A DNA stretch of 64,000 nt from Spirochaetia bacterium (GCA_009885955.1 VFJS01000049.1:44091-108090), one strand, 5' to 3'; shown: positions 1 to 9,613, numbered from the stretch's first letter. Numbers and translations: made by a program. Notes: a model not told the origin generated them from the letters alone.

Positions 1-298
1 GAAACAACCACTTATCAATTCTTTCTGTTTCAGGTGAATTTTCAAAATGAATTCCTCTGTTTCGAAATGTTGTACTCATCCAAAATTCATTATATTTTTT
101 TCTAAAAATTCCTGGTTTTGGATCTTCCTTAACATTATCCTGGCCTCTAAACCAGGGACATTCCATTTCATTATTCCTTTTCCATTTTTTTGTATCTTCC
201 TTAATAGCATTTAAATAATTACTTAAAGAAGTCACTTCAGTGCATGGAACATTTTTTGAATATTCTTTAATTAATTTATTCACGTTATCCCTCACCAT
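1..298 (-). CDS. FRG-domain protein, N-terminal part (runs off left edge)
   Basis: This gene is missing from the ORF track because it has no stop inside the window. Reading the minus strand from an ATG at 298 gives about 99 codons without a stop, beginning MVRDNVNKLIKEYSKNV. Around residue 49 it has CPWFRGQ followed by KPGIFRKKY, the signature start of the FRG domain (named for its Phe-Arg-Gly triplet). FRG proteins are of unknown biochemistry but are common in defence neighbourhoods. The ATG overlaps the stop of the upstream helicase remnant (ATGGTGA), which implies translational coupling in the ancestral operon. The C-terminal part is not visible, so other domains cannot be judged. Confidence 0.72.
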   Translation of the reverse strand, partial: MVRDNVNKLIKEYSKNVPCTEVTSLSNYLNAIKEDTKKWKRNNEMECPWFRGQDNVKEDPKPGIFRKKYNEFWMSTTFRNRGIHFENSPETERIDKWLF

Positions 299-1392
299 CC
301 CTTCTGCAGATACTTCTTTTTCTCAAATGAATCCAGCACTGTTTCACAAGACTCCCAGTCTATATGCTCAACTGTGCTGTTACGGATTTCAAAGGGATGC
401 TGCTCTGGGACAGAATCAATTATACTCTTAGCGTACTCAATATCATTTTCCGCCACCTTAACCCATACATCTTCCAGGACATCAGGAATCTGGCCGAACA
501 TATCATATATACTCTTTAAGCGATTAGACAGCAGACTGTGTACCCTGTCTTCCACTGAATCCTTATATCTAAGATTATATATCCATACATCATCCATGAC
601 CTGCCCGATACGTTGGATCCTTCCTTTCCGCTGTTCCAGCCGAGTAGGGTTCCATGGAAGGTCAAGATTTATTAAAGTGCTCAATGTCTGGAGGTTGAGC
701 CCCTCTGAGGCAGCATCCGTACCTATGAGAAGCTTGAGCTCTCTCTTTTTTACAATACTCTTGATTTCTTCTCTGCTTTTTCTATGAAATTCCCCATTTA
801 CAAAAATTCCCGATTTCTCCCCACCGGCATATAATCCAATGTTCAAATCTTTTCTTTCATTAGAAATCATTCCAGCAATCCAATATGCAGAATCATAGTA
901 TTGTGTGAAGATTATACAGCCACGATTTATCCAGTCATCGCTAAATAATATTTTAAGAATTATATGATATTTAGGATCATACTGAGTATTGGTTTTTAAC
1001 TTTTCTACAAAAAGCTGAAGCTCCAGTTTTTCTGCATCAGTGAGTTGTTTGATATCGCTCTGGTCACTAGTATTCGATTTCCTTCCCCGTTTCTCAACCT
1101 CTTCCTCATATATCAGCGCTTCTACATCATCATCTTCATATTCCTCATATTCTTCAACTTTTCCCCATTCCCTCAACATCTTCTCAGCAGTTTTTTGTCC
1201 GGCAAACATAGAACTCCCTACTCTTTTCAAAAGAAGGGTCTTTAAAAAACCTCCGCTGGGTACCCGCTTTTTCAGCATATCGCAGAACTTTTCAGCATGC
1301 TCATAGGCTTCCTTTAAATATGCAGGCAATATAACTGCGCCATTTTCATCCTCTCCATACTCTTTAATTTCTGATAATACATTATTTTTCAT
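292..1392 (-). pseudogene. SNF2/HepA-type helicase, C-terminal half only
   Basis: The protein carries the second RecA-like lobe of an SNF2-family helicase: GCIIFTQYYDSAYWIAG (motif IV region), LLIGTDAASEGLNLQ (motif V) and LPWNPTRLEQRKGRIQRIGQ (motif VI). The first lobe, with Walker A and DEAH, is absent. The homologous-looking part begins near MKNNVLSEI (ATG 1392). The track's longer start at 1527 only translates a palindromic repeat (RGTPYRSFGLRRSLSGAEM), so I cut it. The gene therefore looks truncated at its 5' end by insertion or recombination at a repeat whose edge is near 1403. An acidic linker (EEYEEYEDDDVEALIYEEE) sits inside. It may still be translated, but it cannot hydrolyse ATP alone. 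The full-length ancestor probably belonged to the same defence locus as its neighbours. Confidence 0.75.
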
Positions 1393-1402
1393 AAACTCTT
1401 TT

Positions 1403-1500
1403 GACCTCACCCCGCCTCCGGCGCGCCCTCTCCTGGTCATTTCGGCTCCGCTCAATGACCGGCGAAGTCCAAACGACCGATAGGGAGTACCGCGCTTGCC
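1403..1500. repeat. Palindromic intergenic repeat at broken helicase end
   Basis: The stretch starts GACCTCACCCC and contains a stem GGTCATT/AATGACC around TTCGGCTCCGCTCA. The same GACCTCACCCC edge begins the element at 22553. The CGGCTCCGCTCA core recurs at 50503 and, inverted, at 50557. It sits exactly where homology to the helicase starts, so it marks the break point. Confidence 0.6.
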
Positions 1501-1580
1501 TGTATTGTCCTCGTTAATTTTCTCCACATTATATCAATCAATTGCCGAGGCCACGGACGGCCGAGTCAATACATCGGTAT

Positions 1581-2039
1581 TCATTTGCATTTCAACACCA
1601 AACTCACAATTGATACTATCAGGGCAATAATTGAAATAATCAAAGACAATAACCATGATTTATTCTCTCTTATAACTGTTGTAAGCCAGCATTTGTCAGT
1701 TGCTGCAAGAATACCTTTTTCTGTTATATCAATTTGATTATTTGAATCTTTAATAAATTCACTGCTGTATAATCTTAAAATGGCCCTTTTATATTTTGCA
1801 TCAATTCTTTTATCCTTCTTTTCAATACTGTTTAGTTTCTTGATTTTTAAAGAAATACAAAGTAATTCAAAAGAACCAAGTTGAAAGCCGTCTTTTCCAA
1901 AACGGTCTTGTATTTCGTACTTGGTTATACCTTTATAAGCGGGAGATTTCTTGTTCAATAATACTGCAAGTTCATCCGGCGCTTTCCAGTATTGATAAAT
2001 GACAATAAGGATTTTTCTTTCAAAAATACTTATTGTCAT
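1581..2039 (-). CDS. Small protein with possible winged helix and C-terminal membrane anchor
   Basis: The family is not recognised. It is 152 residues long. The N-terminal part (about 1-110) is soluble, charged and mostly helical, ending in NQIDITEKGILAA, which resembles the wing of a winged-helix domain. Residues about 128-149 (WLLSLIISIIALIVSIVSLVL) form one clear transmembrane helix followed only by KCK, so it is a tail-anchored protein. Its ATG overlaps the stop of the methyltransferase gene (ATGA at 2039-2036), which strongly suggests co-translation in the same system. A membrane-tethered accessory or effector is a reasonable guess, not shown. Confidence 0.7.
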   Translation of the reverse strand: MTISIFERKILIVIYQYWKAPDELAVLLNKKSPAYKGITKYEIQDRFGKDGFQLGSFELLCISLKIKKLNSIEKKDKRIDAKYKRAILRLYSSEFIKDSNNQIDITEKGILAATDKCWLTTVIRENKSWLLSLIISIIALIVSIVSLVLKCK

Positions 2040-5000
2040 TGGTTTTCGCCTTCAACGATTTTTATCTCCTCCGGGGTTAAACCATACAGCTCATACACCA
2101 TGCGGTCAATTTCCTTTTCGTATTCTTTGACCTTTGTTTGTTTGCTTGGGTTTTGTTGATAGCCGTCGGATTGGGTGAGGGAGAGGATTTTATTGACGAT
2201 ATTGATGAATGGTTTTTGGTCATTGATACTTTGATAAATAATTTTTGGTATTGGTATTTGTGTGATATAATAATCGATAAAATGCATTGTCCGAATAGCT
2301 CTATTATATATAAAATTATAAGCATACCAGTTGCAAAAAGTTGATTGATAGTAAGCAAGTAAGAACTTTTTATCGATTTTATTATCTTTAACTTTTATTT
2401 CAACGCAAGTATCGTTTATCAATCTACGGTTAGCATCATAAAATATGGTAATACGAATGTGTGGGCATGGATTTTGGATATGAGCAATAATTTCCTGAGC
2501 AACAATTTTGTCTTCTTGATATTGTGACAAATATTTTTTTGCGATTGTTCCATTTAAAAATCTTATTTCTGATTTTAAACCATAATTATTAATATCTATT
2601 CCTTTTACACAAGCAACATTATTCTTAGGTTCAAATGATAAGTACTTTGTAATATTTGAAATCCCTATCTCTCCTTTAATAATATTTTCAGTATTTTCTA
2701 TTGAATTTTTAAATAATTTATTCATTAAACCAATTGGATAAAGCCCTTTATATATTTGTGCATTTTTTAAATCTTTTGAAAATATTTCTTTAATCTCAAA
2801 ATAACCATGATTATTTATACTGTTATCATTTTGATTTAATGTGATTATAGAAACATTATTTTTTCTTTGATTCTCTTTTATTAAAGAAAAAGAAACTTGT
2901 TCAAGTAAGACATTTTCAAATGCTTTGCTAACATCCATTAAATAAATTAATGAATTTTTAAGCCAAAGCTCTCTAACTTCTTTCCAAGATTGCCCATAAA
3001 GCGATTTCTTAGGAATTATTAATGTTAATATTCCATTTTTACTTGTTAATTTTTGATTTGAAAAAATGATAAATAATTCTGCAATATCACCCGAGGGAAA
3101 TGAAATGGATTTACTTTTTCTAAAATATTTCTTCTCTTCTTGACTTAATACATTTCTAAAACCATAAGGTGGGTTACCAATCACCACATCGAACCCTCCT
3201 TTAGAATGAAAAACCTCAGAGAAATATACTTCAAAATCAAACTCCGAGTGCCCGTTTGTAATCTGACTTATAAGGCCATCAATTTGTTTTTTATATTCCT
3301 GTTTCTTCGTAGGATTTGTTTCATTGAAATATAGCGGTTTTAATTTTTCCAGTTCCTCAAATAATCCGCTATTGAAAAGATTCTTTTCCACTCCCAGTAA
3401 TGAATTCCCGCAAACAATTTTATAATCCAGGTTTGGCAACGGTTTTATCTGTTTTATATCATCTTCATCAACAACAAGCGAAAGCCAGAGCCTAAGTTTT
3501 GCTATTTCTATGGCACCTGGATCAATATCAACACCGTAGAGTGATTTTTCTATACAATCTCGTTTGAAATGATAAACAGTTCTTCCTTGATCTTTAATAA
3601 AAGGGGTAAGGGCATTACGTGCCCGCACAATCTCGCTCATCATGCCAACTGGAAAAGCACCACTACCGATTGCTGGGTCGCAGACTTTTATGCCGGCAAG
3701 TTTTTGATCTATATCATCTGCTGATTTTCTAATGTTTTCAGGAATTTTATAGTAATAAGTGCCGGTTTCTTTACCCGATTTCTCCACATGAGCTTCGTTT
3801 TCGCTTACATGCTCACCATAATGCACAAAGGTTTCTATTTCTTCTTTCAGAATTTCAGGTTTAGAATTATGCGCAATGGTTAAATTAAGTTGTCCGGTTT
3901 TACCTTCGTTACCGAACATGTCAAATTGTTCATCACCGAGTTTTTCATAGGTGACTATGCCCTTATTCAATTCGGTATAAAGGTAATTGATAAGACTTTG
4001 CTGGCACATGTAATGTACGATTTCGCGAGGGGTATAATATACGCCATACTGCTTGTTAAATTTACTCTCATCTCCTTTTTTTCCGCTTTTTAAAGCCTTT
4101 TTAAATTCAGCATAATTATCCGGACGTATGGCATTAAATTTTTCATAAGCCTTGCCGAGAAGTTCCGGGTCAATGGCGACTTCTTTTTCCAGAGGTTCGT
4201 CTTCTTTAACGGTAAAATTATACCGGTCGAATATATCAAGAATACCGTCCCCGATATCGCCTTCTTTGGTTTTTTTGGTATTTGAAAAAAGCTCATTGGG
4301 AATAAAAATATCTGTATGCACCCAGTCATAGTTGTTCATGGGATCAAAAAGTCCGCCGTTTAAGAAAGGAATCTTGCAGTTGAAGTGGCTGTAATAGTGG
4401 TCATCGTGACTGCGGTCTATACGAAGCGCATCGTAAAAAAGTGGTTCGAGTATATCATTGAAAAAGTTATTAAATGTGCTATGTTTCTTTTTAAAAAGTT
4501 CGCGTAAAAATTGTTTTGAACCGGTTCCCCATTCAGAGTCTCTTTGTACTCCAAACCACCCTTTTTTTTGCAGAAAATAAAGAAATACTATTTGCCCCAG
4601 GAGTTTTTTGGCAAAATCAACGGTATTTACTCCTTTTTTATCAAAGTCATTTTTAATGATAGTATCATCTTTTATGACCTTATCAAGTTCTTCTTTTGTT
4701 TTAAGGAAAAGATCACGGTATTCTATAAAAAATTTTTTTGTTACTTTTTCAATATTGAATGAATCTTCAATTTCTGACAATGTCGGGTTATGGTCGTCGT
4801 TTGTTATAAGGGGCATAAGACGGCTTTGGGCAGTATGGCTGTTTTCATGAGTACCTACAAGAAATGACCATCGCCGTGCCGGAGTAAAATCCTCTATTAT
4901 TTTTGTTTTACCGTCTTTTTTCTCAAACCGGTAATCCATTTTAACCAGTGAAAATCGCCAGTCATCGTTGTCTGGGGAAACAAAAGCAACCAGAGCGGCG

Positions 5001-5323
5001 TCCTTCATCTCACCACCACGGCTGCCGTTCAAATACTTTGCGATATAATTTCTCTGCATTGTCCGGGCTCGTTCAATGGATGTTTCTTTTTTAAGCTGGA
5101 CTATGAGGATGTCGATTTTATGTTCGCCGTCGTTGTATTTGCCGATTCTTTCAAGGGATGTTATATGCTCTTTAAATGAATCATGGATATAATTCCCCTT
5201 GTAGGTGAATGGAGCCTCTTCAATTTGATTGAGAAGATTTTTTATGAAATATGTAAATCTGGTTTTATCAAATGAATTTTCAAATGTGACTTTTACAATT
5301 TTTGCCGCTTGCTTTTTTTCCAT
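2036..5323 (-). CDS. Eco57I-class DNA adenine methyltransferase, type IIG-like
   Basis: This 1095-residue protein is an N6-adenine DNA methyltransferase of the large Eco57I superfamily. Visible motifs are YGVYYTPREIVHYM (about 426-440, motif X region), VCDPAIGSGAFPVG (about 547-560, SAM-binding motif I), YGVDIDPGAIEIAKLRLWL (about 596-613) and VVIGNPPYGF (about 713-722, catalytic motif IV). The C-terminal 300 residues should be the target-recognition part. The N-terminal 400 residues include SIERARTMQRNYIAKYL and DAALVAFV. A nuclease domain could lie there, but I cannot see an unambiguous PD-(D/E)xK triad. It lies third in the locus after a PLD-helicase and DUF3800 gene, so it may be the modification arm of a multi-gene restriction system rather than a stand-alone IIG enzyme. 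Confidence 0.88.
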   Translation of the reverse strand: MEKKQAAKIVKVTFENSFDKTRFTYFIKNLLNQIEEAPFTYKGNYIHDSFKEHITSLERIGKYNDGEHKIDILIVQLKKETSIERARTMQRNYIAKYLNGSRGGEMKDAALVAFVSPDNDDWRFSLVKMDYRFEKKDGKTKIIEDFTPARRWSFLVGTHENSHTAQSRLMPLITNDDHNPTLSEIEDSFNIEKVTKKFFIEYRDLFLKTKEELDKVIKDDTIIKNDFDKKGVNTVDFAKKLLGQIVFLYFLQKKGWFGVQRDSEWGTGSKQFLRELFKKKHSTFNNFFNDILEPLFYDALRIDRSHDDHYYSHFNCKIPFLNGGLFDPMNNYDWVHTDIFIPNELFSNTKKTKEGDIGDGILDIFDRYNFTVKEDEPLEKEVAIDPELLGKAYEKFNAIRPDNYAEFKKALKSGKKGDESKFNKQYGVYYTPREIVHYMCQQSLINYLYTELNKGIVTYEKLGDEQFDMFGNEGKTGQLNLTIAHNSKPEILKEEIETFVHYGEHVSENEAHVEKSGKETGTYYYKIPENIRKSADDIDQKLAGIKVCDPAIGSGAFPVGMMSEIVRARNALTPFIKDQGRTVYHFKRDCIEKSLYGVDIDPGAIEIAKLRLWLSLVVDEDDIKQIKPLPNLDYKIVCGNSLLGVEKNLFNSGLFEELEKLKPLYFNETNPTKKQEYKKQIDGLISQITNGHSEFDFEVYFSEVFHSKGGFDVVIGNPPYGFRNVLSQEEKKYFRKSKSISFPSGDIAELFIIFSNQKLTSKNGILTLIIPKKSLYGQSWKEVRELWLKNSLIYLMDVSKAFENVLLEQVSFSLIKENQRKNNVSIITLNQNDNSINNHGYFEIKEIFSKDLKNAQIYKGLYPIGLMNKLFKNSIENTENIIKGEIGISNITKYLSFEPKNNVACVKGIDINNYGLKSEIRFLNGTIAKKYLSQYQEDKIVAQEIIAHIQNPCPHIRITIFYDANRRLINDTCVEIKVKDNKIDKKFLLAYYQSTFCNWYAYNFIYNRAIRTMHFIDYYITQIPIPKIIYQSINDQKPFINIVNKILSLTQSDGYQQNPSKQTKVKEYEKEIDRMVYELYGLTPEEIKIVEGENQ

Positions 5324-5439
5324 TATATTTTTCCTGCAATAGTTAAAAATACTTGACTTCCAGATACTTGTATTGATATTTTGTTAGTAAGTCCTTGAAC
5401 AGCGAAAGCAGGCTCCATGCCTTGTGCGGCGAAAGTCGC

Positions 5440-6228
5440 CTAGCTGTCTAAAGGACTTATTTTATTTATATCAAATGGATTTTTAGAGTTATAATAATTA
5501 TTTGGATATTTCGCTGTATCAAAAATATCCTGGATCAAGATTACTTTATCTTTAATAAAATTATAATATCTCATATCTTTTTTTTCATAAGTACGGTTTA
5601 AAGACCATAACAAATAGTCGATAACCTGTAGTAGCGCAATGTGAGACGGTTCTTGTATAAAAATTCTTATTGAATTATTGCTTTCACTCCCCCATTTTTT
5701 TTGAAAAGTTTCTTTCGATTTTTCAAGCGCAGATTTCATATTTTCTTCACGAAGCACATTCCCCATTTTAGAAAAATAAATATCAATTTCGGAATAGAGG
5801 TGAAGACGATTTTCAAATAGTTTTTCTACCATGTATTCATAAAACCGGGATGTTTTATTATTAAACTTTTTTTTGAATTGATCTGCATTTTTTCGCCCAA
5901 CAACAACAAAACATTGAATGTCCATTTTTATGATCTCTTTAAATACTTTTTCACGAACCTCCGGGCAGTCATCTTTTGCATGAAAGTGTTTAATTGATTT
6001 TGACAATGAGGGTATTAAGGAGAGATAACGATCATTTTGTAAATCATTTCTTATTTTTTCCAGGGCTTTATGAATTACATTAGGATTCTTACATTCCAGA
6101 AAACCCACAATAAAAACCCTGCTGGCTTTGCCGGTTTTAACAAGATCAATCCCTTTTTTGTCAAAAAAAACAGTATCCCCGGATTCATCTACATAGTAAT
6201 ACATTTTTCCCATTTCTACAGTTTTCAT
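5440..6228 (-). CDS. DUF3800 domain protein
   Basis: Near the N terminus is MYYYVDESGDTVFF, the hallmark YxDESG start of DUF3800, a family of unknown function with a suspected RNase-H-like fold. Later acidic and polar motifs such as HFHAKDD and the LLQVIDYLLWSLNR helix near the C terminus also match the family. It lies 16 bases after the PLD-helicase stop and about 115 bases before the methyltransferase, in the same direction, so it belongs to the locus. The start could be M1, M6 or M9. M9 directly precedes YYYVDESG and has a weak GGGAAAA upstream; M1 is kept from the track. DUF3800 proteins are frequent in defence islands. Confidence 0.82.
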   Translation of the reverse strand: MKTVEMGKMYYYVDESGDTVFFDKKGIDLVKTGKASRVFIVGFLECKNPNVIHKALEKIRNDLQNDRYLSLIPSLSKSIKHFHAKDDCPEVREKVFKEIIKMDIQCFVVVGRKNADQFKKKFNNKTSRFYEYMVEKLFENRLHLYSEIDIYFSKMGNVLREENMKSALEKSKETFQKKWGSESNNSIRIFIQEPSHIALLQVIDYLLWSLNRTYEKKDMRYYNFIKDKVILIQDIFDTAKYPNNYYNSKNPFDINKISPLDS

Positions 6229-6244
6229 GATACGTCAATCCCGG

Positions 6245-9200
6245 TTATTTCCCACTCAGATACATTGAAAGAATGACTTCCCGTTTACCTGAGGTATGAG
6301 GGTTTTGTTCAACATAATGTCTTTCCAAAAGTCTTGAAGGTATATTGGTTTGTAATATTGCAAGGACTTTTAATGGATTTTGCATTTCAGCATCAAGTTC
6401 ATTAAGGGCTTTAAGCGTTTCTTTTGTTGTTTGCTTAGGAAGGCCGCCTTCTTCGAGACGTATAAATATTTTTTTTAAATACATTTCCTGATCGTCCGTA
6501 AGCTGCTTTGTTGTTTTAAAAACAGCTTTTATTATTTTTAAAATTTTGAAAGCACTGTCTTTCCCACGCCGAGATTGCGGGTCAATCATGTCTTCTGTTG
6601 TGGTAATGGTGAAAGCCTCTTTGTTTTTATCGAGAAAATCGTAAATATGTGCGGGTAATTTCTGACGTTTTTCTGTTTCTAAACATTCAATCATTTCAGC
6701 AGCGCTTAGAAAATCAAGTTCCTTTGTCTCAATGTTTGCTCCAGACATGAAAAACTTTTGTAATTTACCACGTCGGAAATAGGTAATAAGAAAATCTTTA
6801 TTATTTATATCGGTTTTAGCAGAGCGAGCTTTCTTGGGCAGTCGTTTAATTACCTCAAATAGATCAGGTTTTTTATCCCGTATTTCCTTAATAATTTGTA
6901 AATATTTCAATTCGCTTGATTCGTTCTCATCTTCTCCAGTAAGAGTCTTTTTAGAAATGAGCCGGTTGAAAAGTTCGTGAGACCCAACCGGTTCACCTTC
7001 GGTGAGAAGCGCAGCGTCTCCGCCGAGAAGTGTTAAAAATGCGTTGATTTTTGCTTCAGCGGCTTCTTTTAATTTTATCTGGTCATTCGATTGTTTCGTT
7101 GGAAAAAAGTTAAATGTGTAAATAACGTCAAAAATCGTATCAACACGGTTAATGCGGCCGACCCTTTGCATCATCCGAGTCGGGTTCCATGGAATGTCAT
7201 AATTGATTACAACATTGGAACGATGCAGGTTAACGCCTTCAGATAATACTTCGGTTGAAATAAGAATGCGGTAATCATCTTTCGGATGACGAGATTTAGC
7301 ATCAAAATTTTCAATGACTTTATCTCGAATAGCTTCGCTGGAACCACCTGAAAAACAAAGAGCGGTGTTCGGAAATGATTCGTTAATATGGGTTGAAAGA
7401 TATTCAGCCGTTTCCTTTGATTCGGTAAAAATTATGAGTTTATTTTCTTTAAGAATTTTGTTTTTATTGAGTTGTAATTTAAAAGATATAAGTTTGGGAT
7501 CACGATTGATTCTTTGCCATAATACTTTTATATTCTGTAATATTTTCAGATCGTTTTGTAAATCATTGATGAACTCTTCTCTGAATGAATCACTTGAATA
7601 TTTTTCAGCTTTACCCTCATCAATAAGCCGTTGGATAGCTACGTCATCATCATTTTCAAGAAACTCAAATATTTTATTTGTATGTTTCTTGCTTACATAA
7701 ACATTACCTTTTTCAAATTCCTTAATGAACATCTCATAGGAATAGATAAACCTGTCCACGGAATTCTTAAAAGCAAAAAAACTACTTTCAAGCCTCTTAA
7801 TGAGAAGAATTTTCATGAATTTTCCCATATTTTTTTGAGACTGTTCTTCAAGCTGGTCGAGACCACTTATGGAATACAACATTGGCATATAGCGGGCATA
7901 AGTAAATTTCTGAGATATCAGTTCAATTGTTGTGGTAAATATTTCGTCTTCTTGCTCATTAAGTTCATAGAATAATGGTTCCGGATTTTCCACTTCAGGG
8001 AATTTTAAATTCTGTGTTTTCAAATCATTGGAAAAAAATTTAACTATCTCGGTTCTGGTTCTTCGAACCATAAGGTACTTTAATACTTTTTCCCTTATTT
8101 CACGGGCATTTTCTTTTATTGTTTTGATGAATTCAGTGTAATCACGCTGGCGGTCAAGATTCTTTAGTTTCTTATCAAGACTGTTAAAGAAAGATTCAAG
8201 GTCTGGCAAGTTGGGTATAGTGCTTTTCCGGGAGTTTTGAAATAATTTAATTTGAGCTAATATATCTTTTGGTGAATTATTATATGGAGTAGCGGTAACC
8301 AGTATGACCCGTTTTCCTCGGCAAATCTCAGCTAATTTTTCATATGTTATTGTAGTTTCAGTTCTGAAACGGTGAGCCTCATCAATGATTATATTGGTAT
8401 ATTTTTCAGTACCTTTATTAATAATGTCATCGAGTTTTCCGATTGATTCAAAGTCTGCTGGTGTTCTGAAATCAGAAAAAGCATTAGGCCATGACCCTGG
8501 ATTATCTTTATTAAGTAGTACAGGAGGTGCAATAATTAATGTTCTACCATTAAGTTGTCCGGACAATAATGTTGCAATGTAAGTTTTACCAAGACCAACA
8601 ACGTCTGCAATAAAAACACCACCGTATTCTTCCAATATTTTTTTTGCATTTAATACGGCCTGTTCCTGATACTCAAGTTTCATGAAGTCTTGGGGTAAAT
8701 ACTTTGCAAATACTTCATCGGATTGACTCAATTCATCTTTGAAATATTCATAGAGTTGTTTTAAATAAAGCTGGTGAGGCGTAATATTTTGATTCAGCCA
8801 TGTTTTATTCTCAATTGTCTGGATATATTTTTCACTGACATCAACTGAATCCTTCCAGAGGTCTTCAAATTTATTTTTGGCGAAATGATAATCAGCGCTG
8901 TTTTTTAATTCGACATTAAATTCAAGATTATCTACAAGCCCAGCCTGTGTTAAATTACTTGAACCGGTTATTACCCTTCCTACATCTCTGTCTCCTTCTT
9001 TAAAACTTAATAGATAAAGTTTTGCATGAATGTTCGCACTTGGATAGGCTCTGATTTCAAGTTTTTTGCTGTGAATCCATTCAATAAATTTTACTACACC
9101 ACGCTCAACATTACTATTATCCTGGGAATCTTCCAGTTCTTTTTCAATATAACCCTCAATAACCTGTTTTGTTTCTGCATGAGAAAAAGGTAAGGATTGT

Positions 9201-9436
9201 TGTTGATCGTCGTTACCAACGGTTATTAAATCATATATTTTTCTGTCTGTACTAATTCCAATAAGGATTCTAATTTTTTCTGTATTTTCCAATGAATTAT
9301 AAATTGCATAAAATCCACTTGTAAAAAAGTACCCTACGAGGCAGTCAAAAAGTTTAGAATCTTTAATCAAGACTTCAAATCTTTCTTTAAGATGTTTGCC
9401 TTCCTCATTTGTTATAAAAGTTAGGTCTGTACTCAC
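6245..9436 (-). CDS. PLD-nuclease/SF2 helicase fusion protein
   Basis: This 1063-residue protein fuses two modules. Residues about 1-200 are a phospholipase-D-type domain with IHAKLYLL (HxK at about 137-139) and GSSNLTQAGL downstream, the arrangement of BfiI/Nuc-like nucleases. Only one HxK is present, so it would need to dimerise. Residues about 250-820 are a superfamily 2 helicase: FIADVVGLGKTYIA (Walker A), IIIDEAHRFR (DEAH box), VTATPYNN (motif III), STEVLSEGVNLH (motif V) and PWNPTRMMQRVGRINRV (motif VI). The C-terminal 240 residues are unassigned. The start is GTG (GTGAGTACA) with AGG upstream. It is first in the locus and has a good promoter. Role inferred: ATP-driven translocation plus DNA cleavage in an anti-phage system. 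Confidence 0.9.
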   Translation of the reverse strand: MSTDLTFITNEEGKHLKERFEVLIKDSKLFDCLVGYFFTSGFYAIYNSLENTEKIRILIGISTDRKIYDLITVGNDDQQQSLPFSHAETKQVIEGYIEKELEDSQDNSNVERGVVKFIEWIHSKKLEIRAYPSANIHAKLYLLSFKEGDRDVGRVITGSSNLTQAGLVDNLEFNVELKNSADYHFAKNKFEDLWKDSVDVSEKYIQTIENKTWLNQNITPHQLYLKQLYEYFKDELSQSDEVFAKYLPQDFMKLEYQEQAVLNAKKILEEYGGVFIADVVGLGKTYIATLLSGQLNGRTLIIAPPVLLNKDNPGSWPNAFSDFRTPADFESIGKLDDIINKGTEKYTNIIIDEAHRFRTETTITYEKLAEICRGKRVILVTATPYNNSPKDILAQIKLFQNSRKSTIPNLPDLESFFNSLDKKLKNLDRQRDYTEFIKTIKENAREIREKVLKYLMVRRTRTEIVKFFSNDLKTQNLKFPEVENPEPLFYELNEQEDEIFTTTIELISQKFTYARYMPMLYSISGLDQLEEQSQKNMGKFMKILLIKRLESSFFAFKNSVDRFIYSYEMFIKEFEKGNVYVSKKHTNKIFEFLENDDDVAIQRLIDEGKAEKYSSDSFREEFINDLQNDLKILQNIKVLWQRINRDPKLISFKLQLNKNKILKENKLIIFTESKETAEYLSTHINESFPNTALCFSGGSSEAIRDKVIENFDAKSRHPKDDYRILISTEVLSEGVNLHRSNVVINYDIPWNPTRMMQRVGRINRVDTIFDVIYTFNFFPTKQSNDQIKLKEAAEAKINAFLTLLGGDAALLTEGEPVGSHELFNRLISKKTLTGEDENESSELKYLQIIKEIRDKKPDLFEVIKRLPKKARSAKTDINNKDFLITYFRRGKLQKFFMSGANIETKELDFLSAAEMIECLETEKRQKLPAHIYDFLDKNKEAFTITTTEDMIDPQSRRGKDSAFKILKIIKAVFKTTKQLTDDQEMYLKKIFIRLEEGGLPKQTTKETLKALNELDAEMQNPLKVLAILQTNIPSRLLERHYVEQNPHTSGKREVILSMYLSGK

Positions 9437-9512
9437 GTTTTACCTAAAAAAATTTACATGCCATTTAGTAATTTGAATTATGAACCTTATCAAAAGTACA
9501 TGGGTTTATTTA

Positions 9513-9541
9513 ATAATAATTTAGAAATCATAACATGACAA
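9513..9541 (-). promoter_or_regulatory. Promoter of the defence-like locus
   Basis: On the minus strand TTGTCA (9541-9536), 17 bases and TATTAT (9518-9513) form a near-consensus housekeeping promoter. The start of transcription would fall near 9506, leaving a leader of about 70 bases before the GTG of the PLD-helicase gene. Confidence 0.5.
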
Positions 9542-9613
9542 CCATTTGTCAAGCCTTATAAATATTTTTAATGAGTACCATATCATGATGTTATTAATGC
9601 ACCCTCCCCCCCC

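Noticed and set aside
1-9436. Naming the left locus DISARM or BREX
   Set aside because: No DrmA/DrmB-like or Brx/Pgl proteins are visible; the PLD domain is fused to the helicase and the gene set differs.
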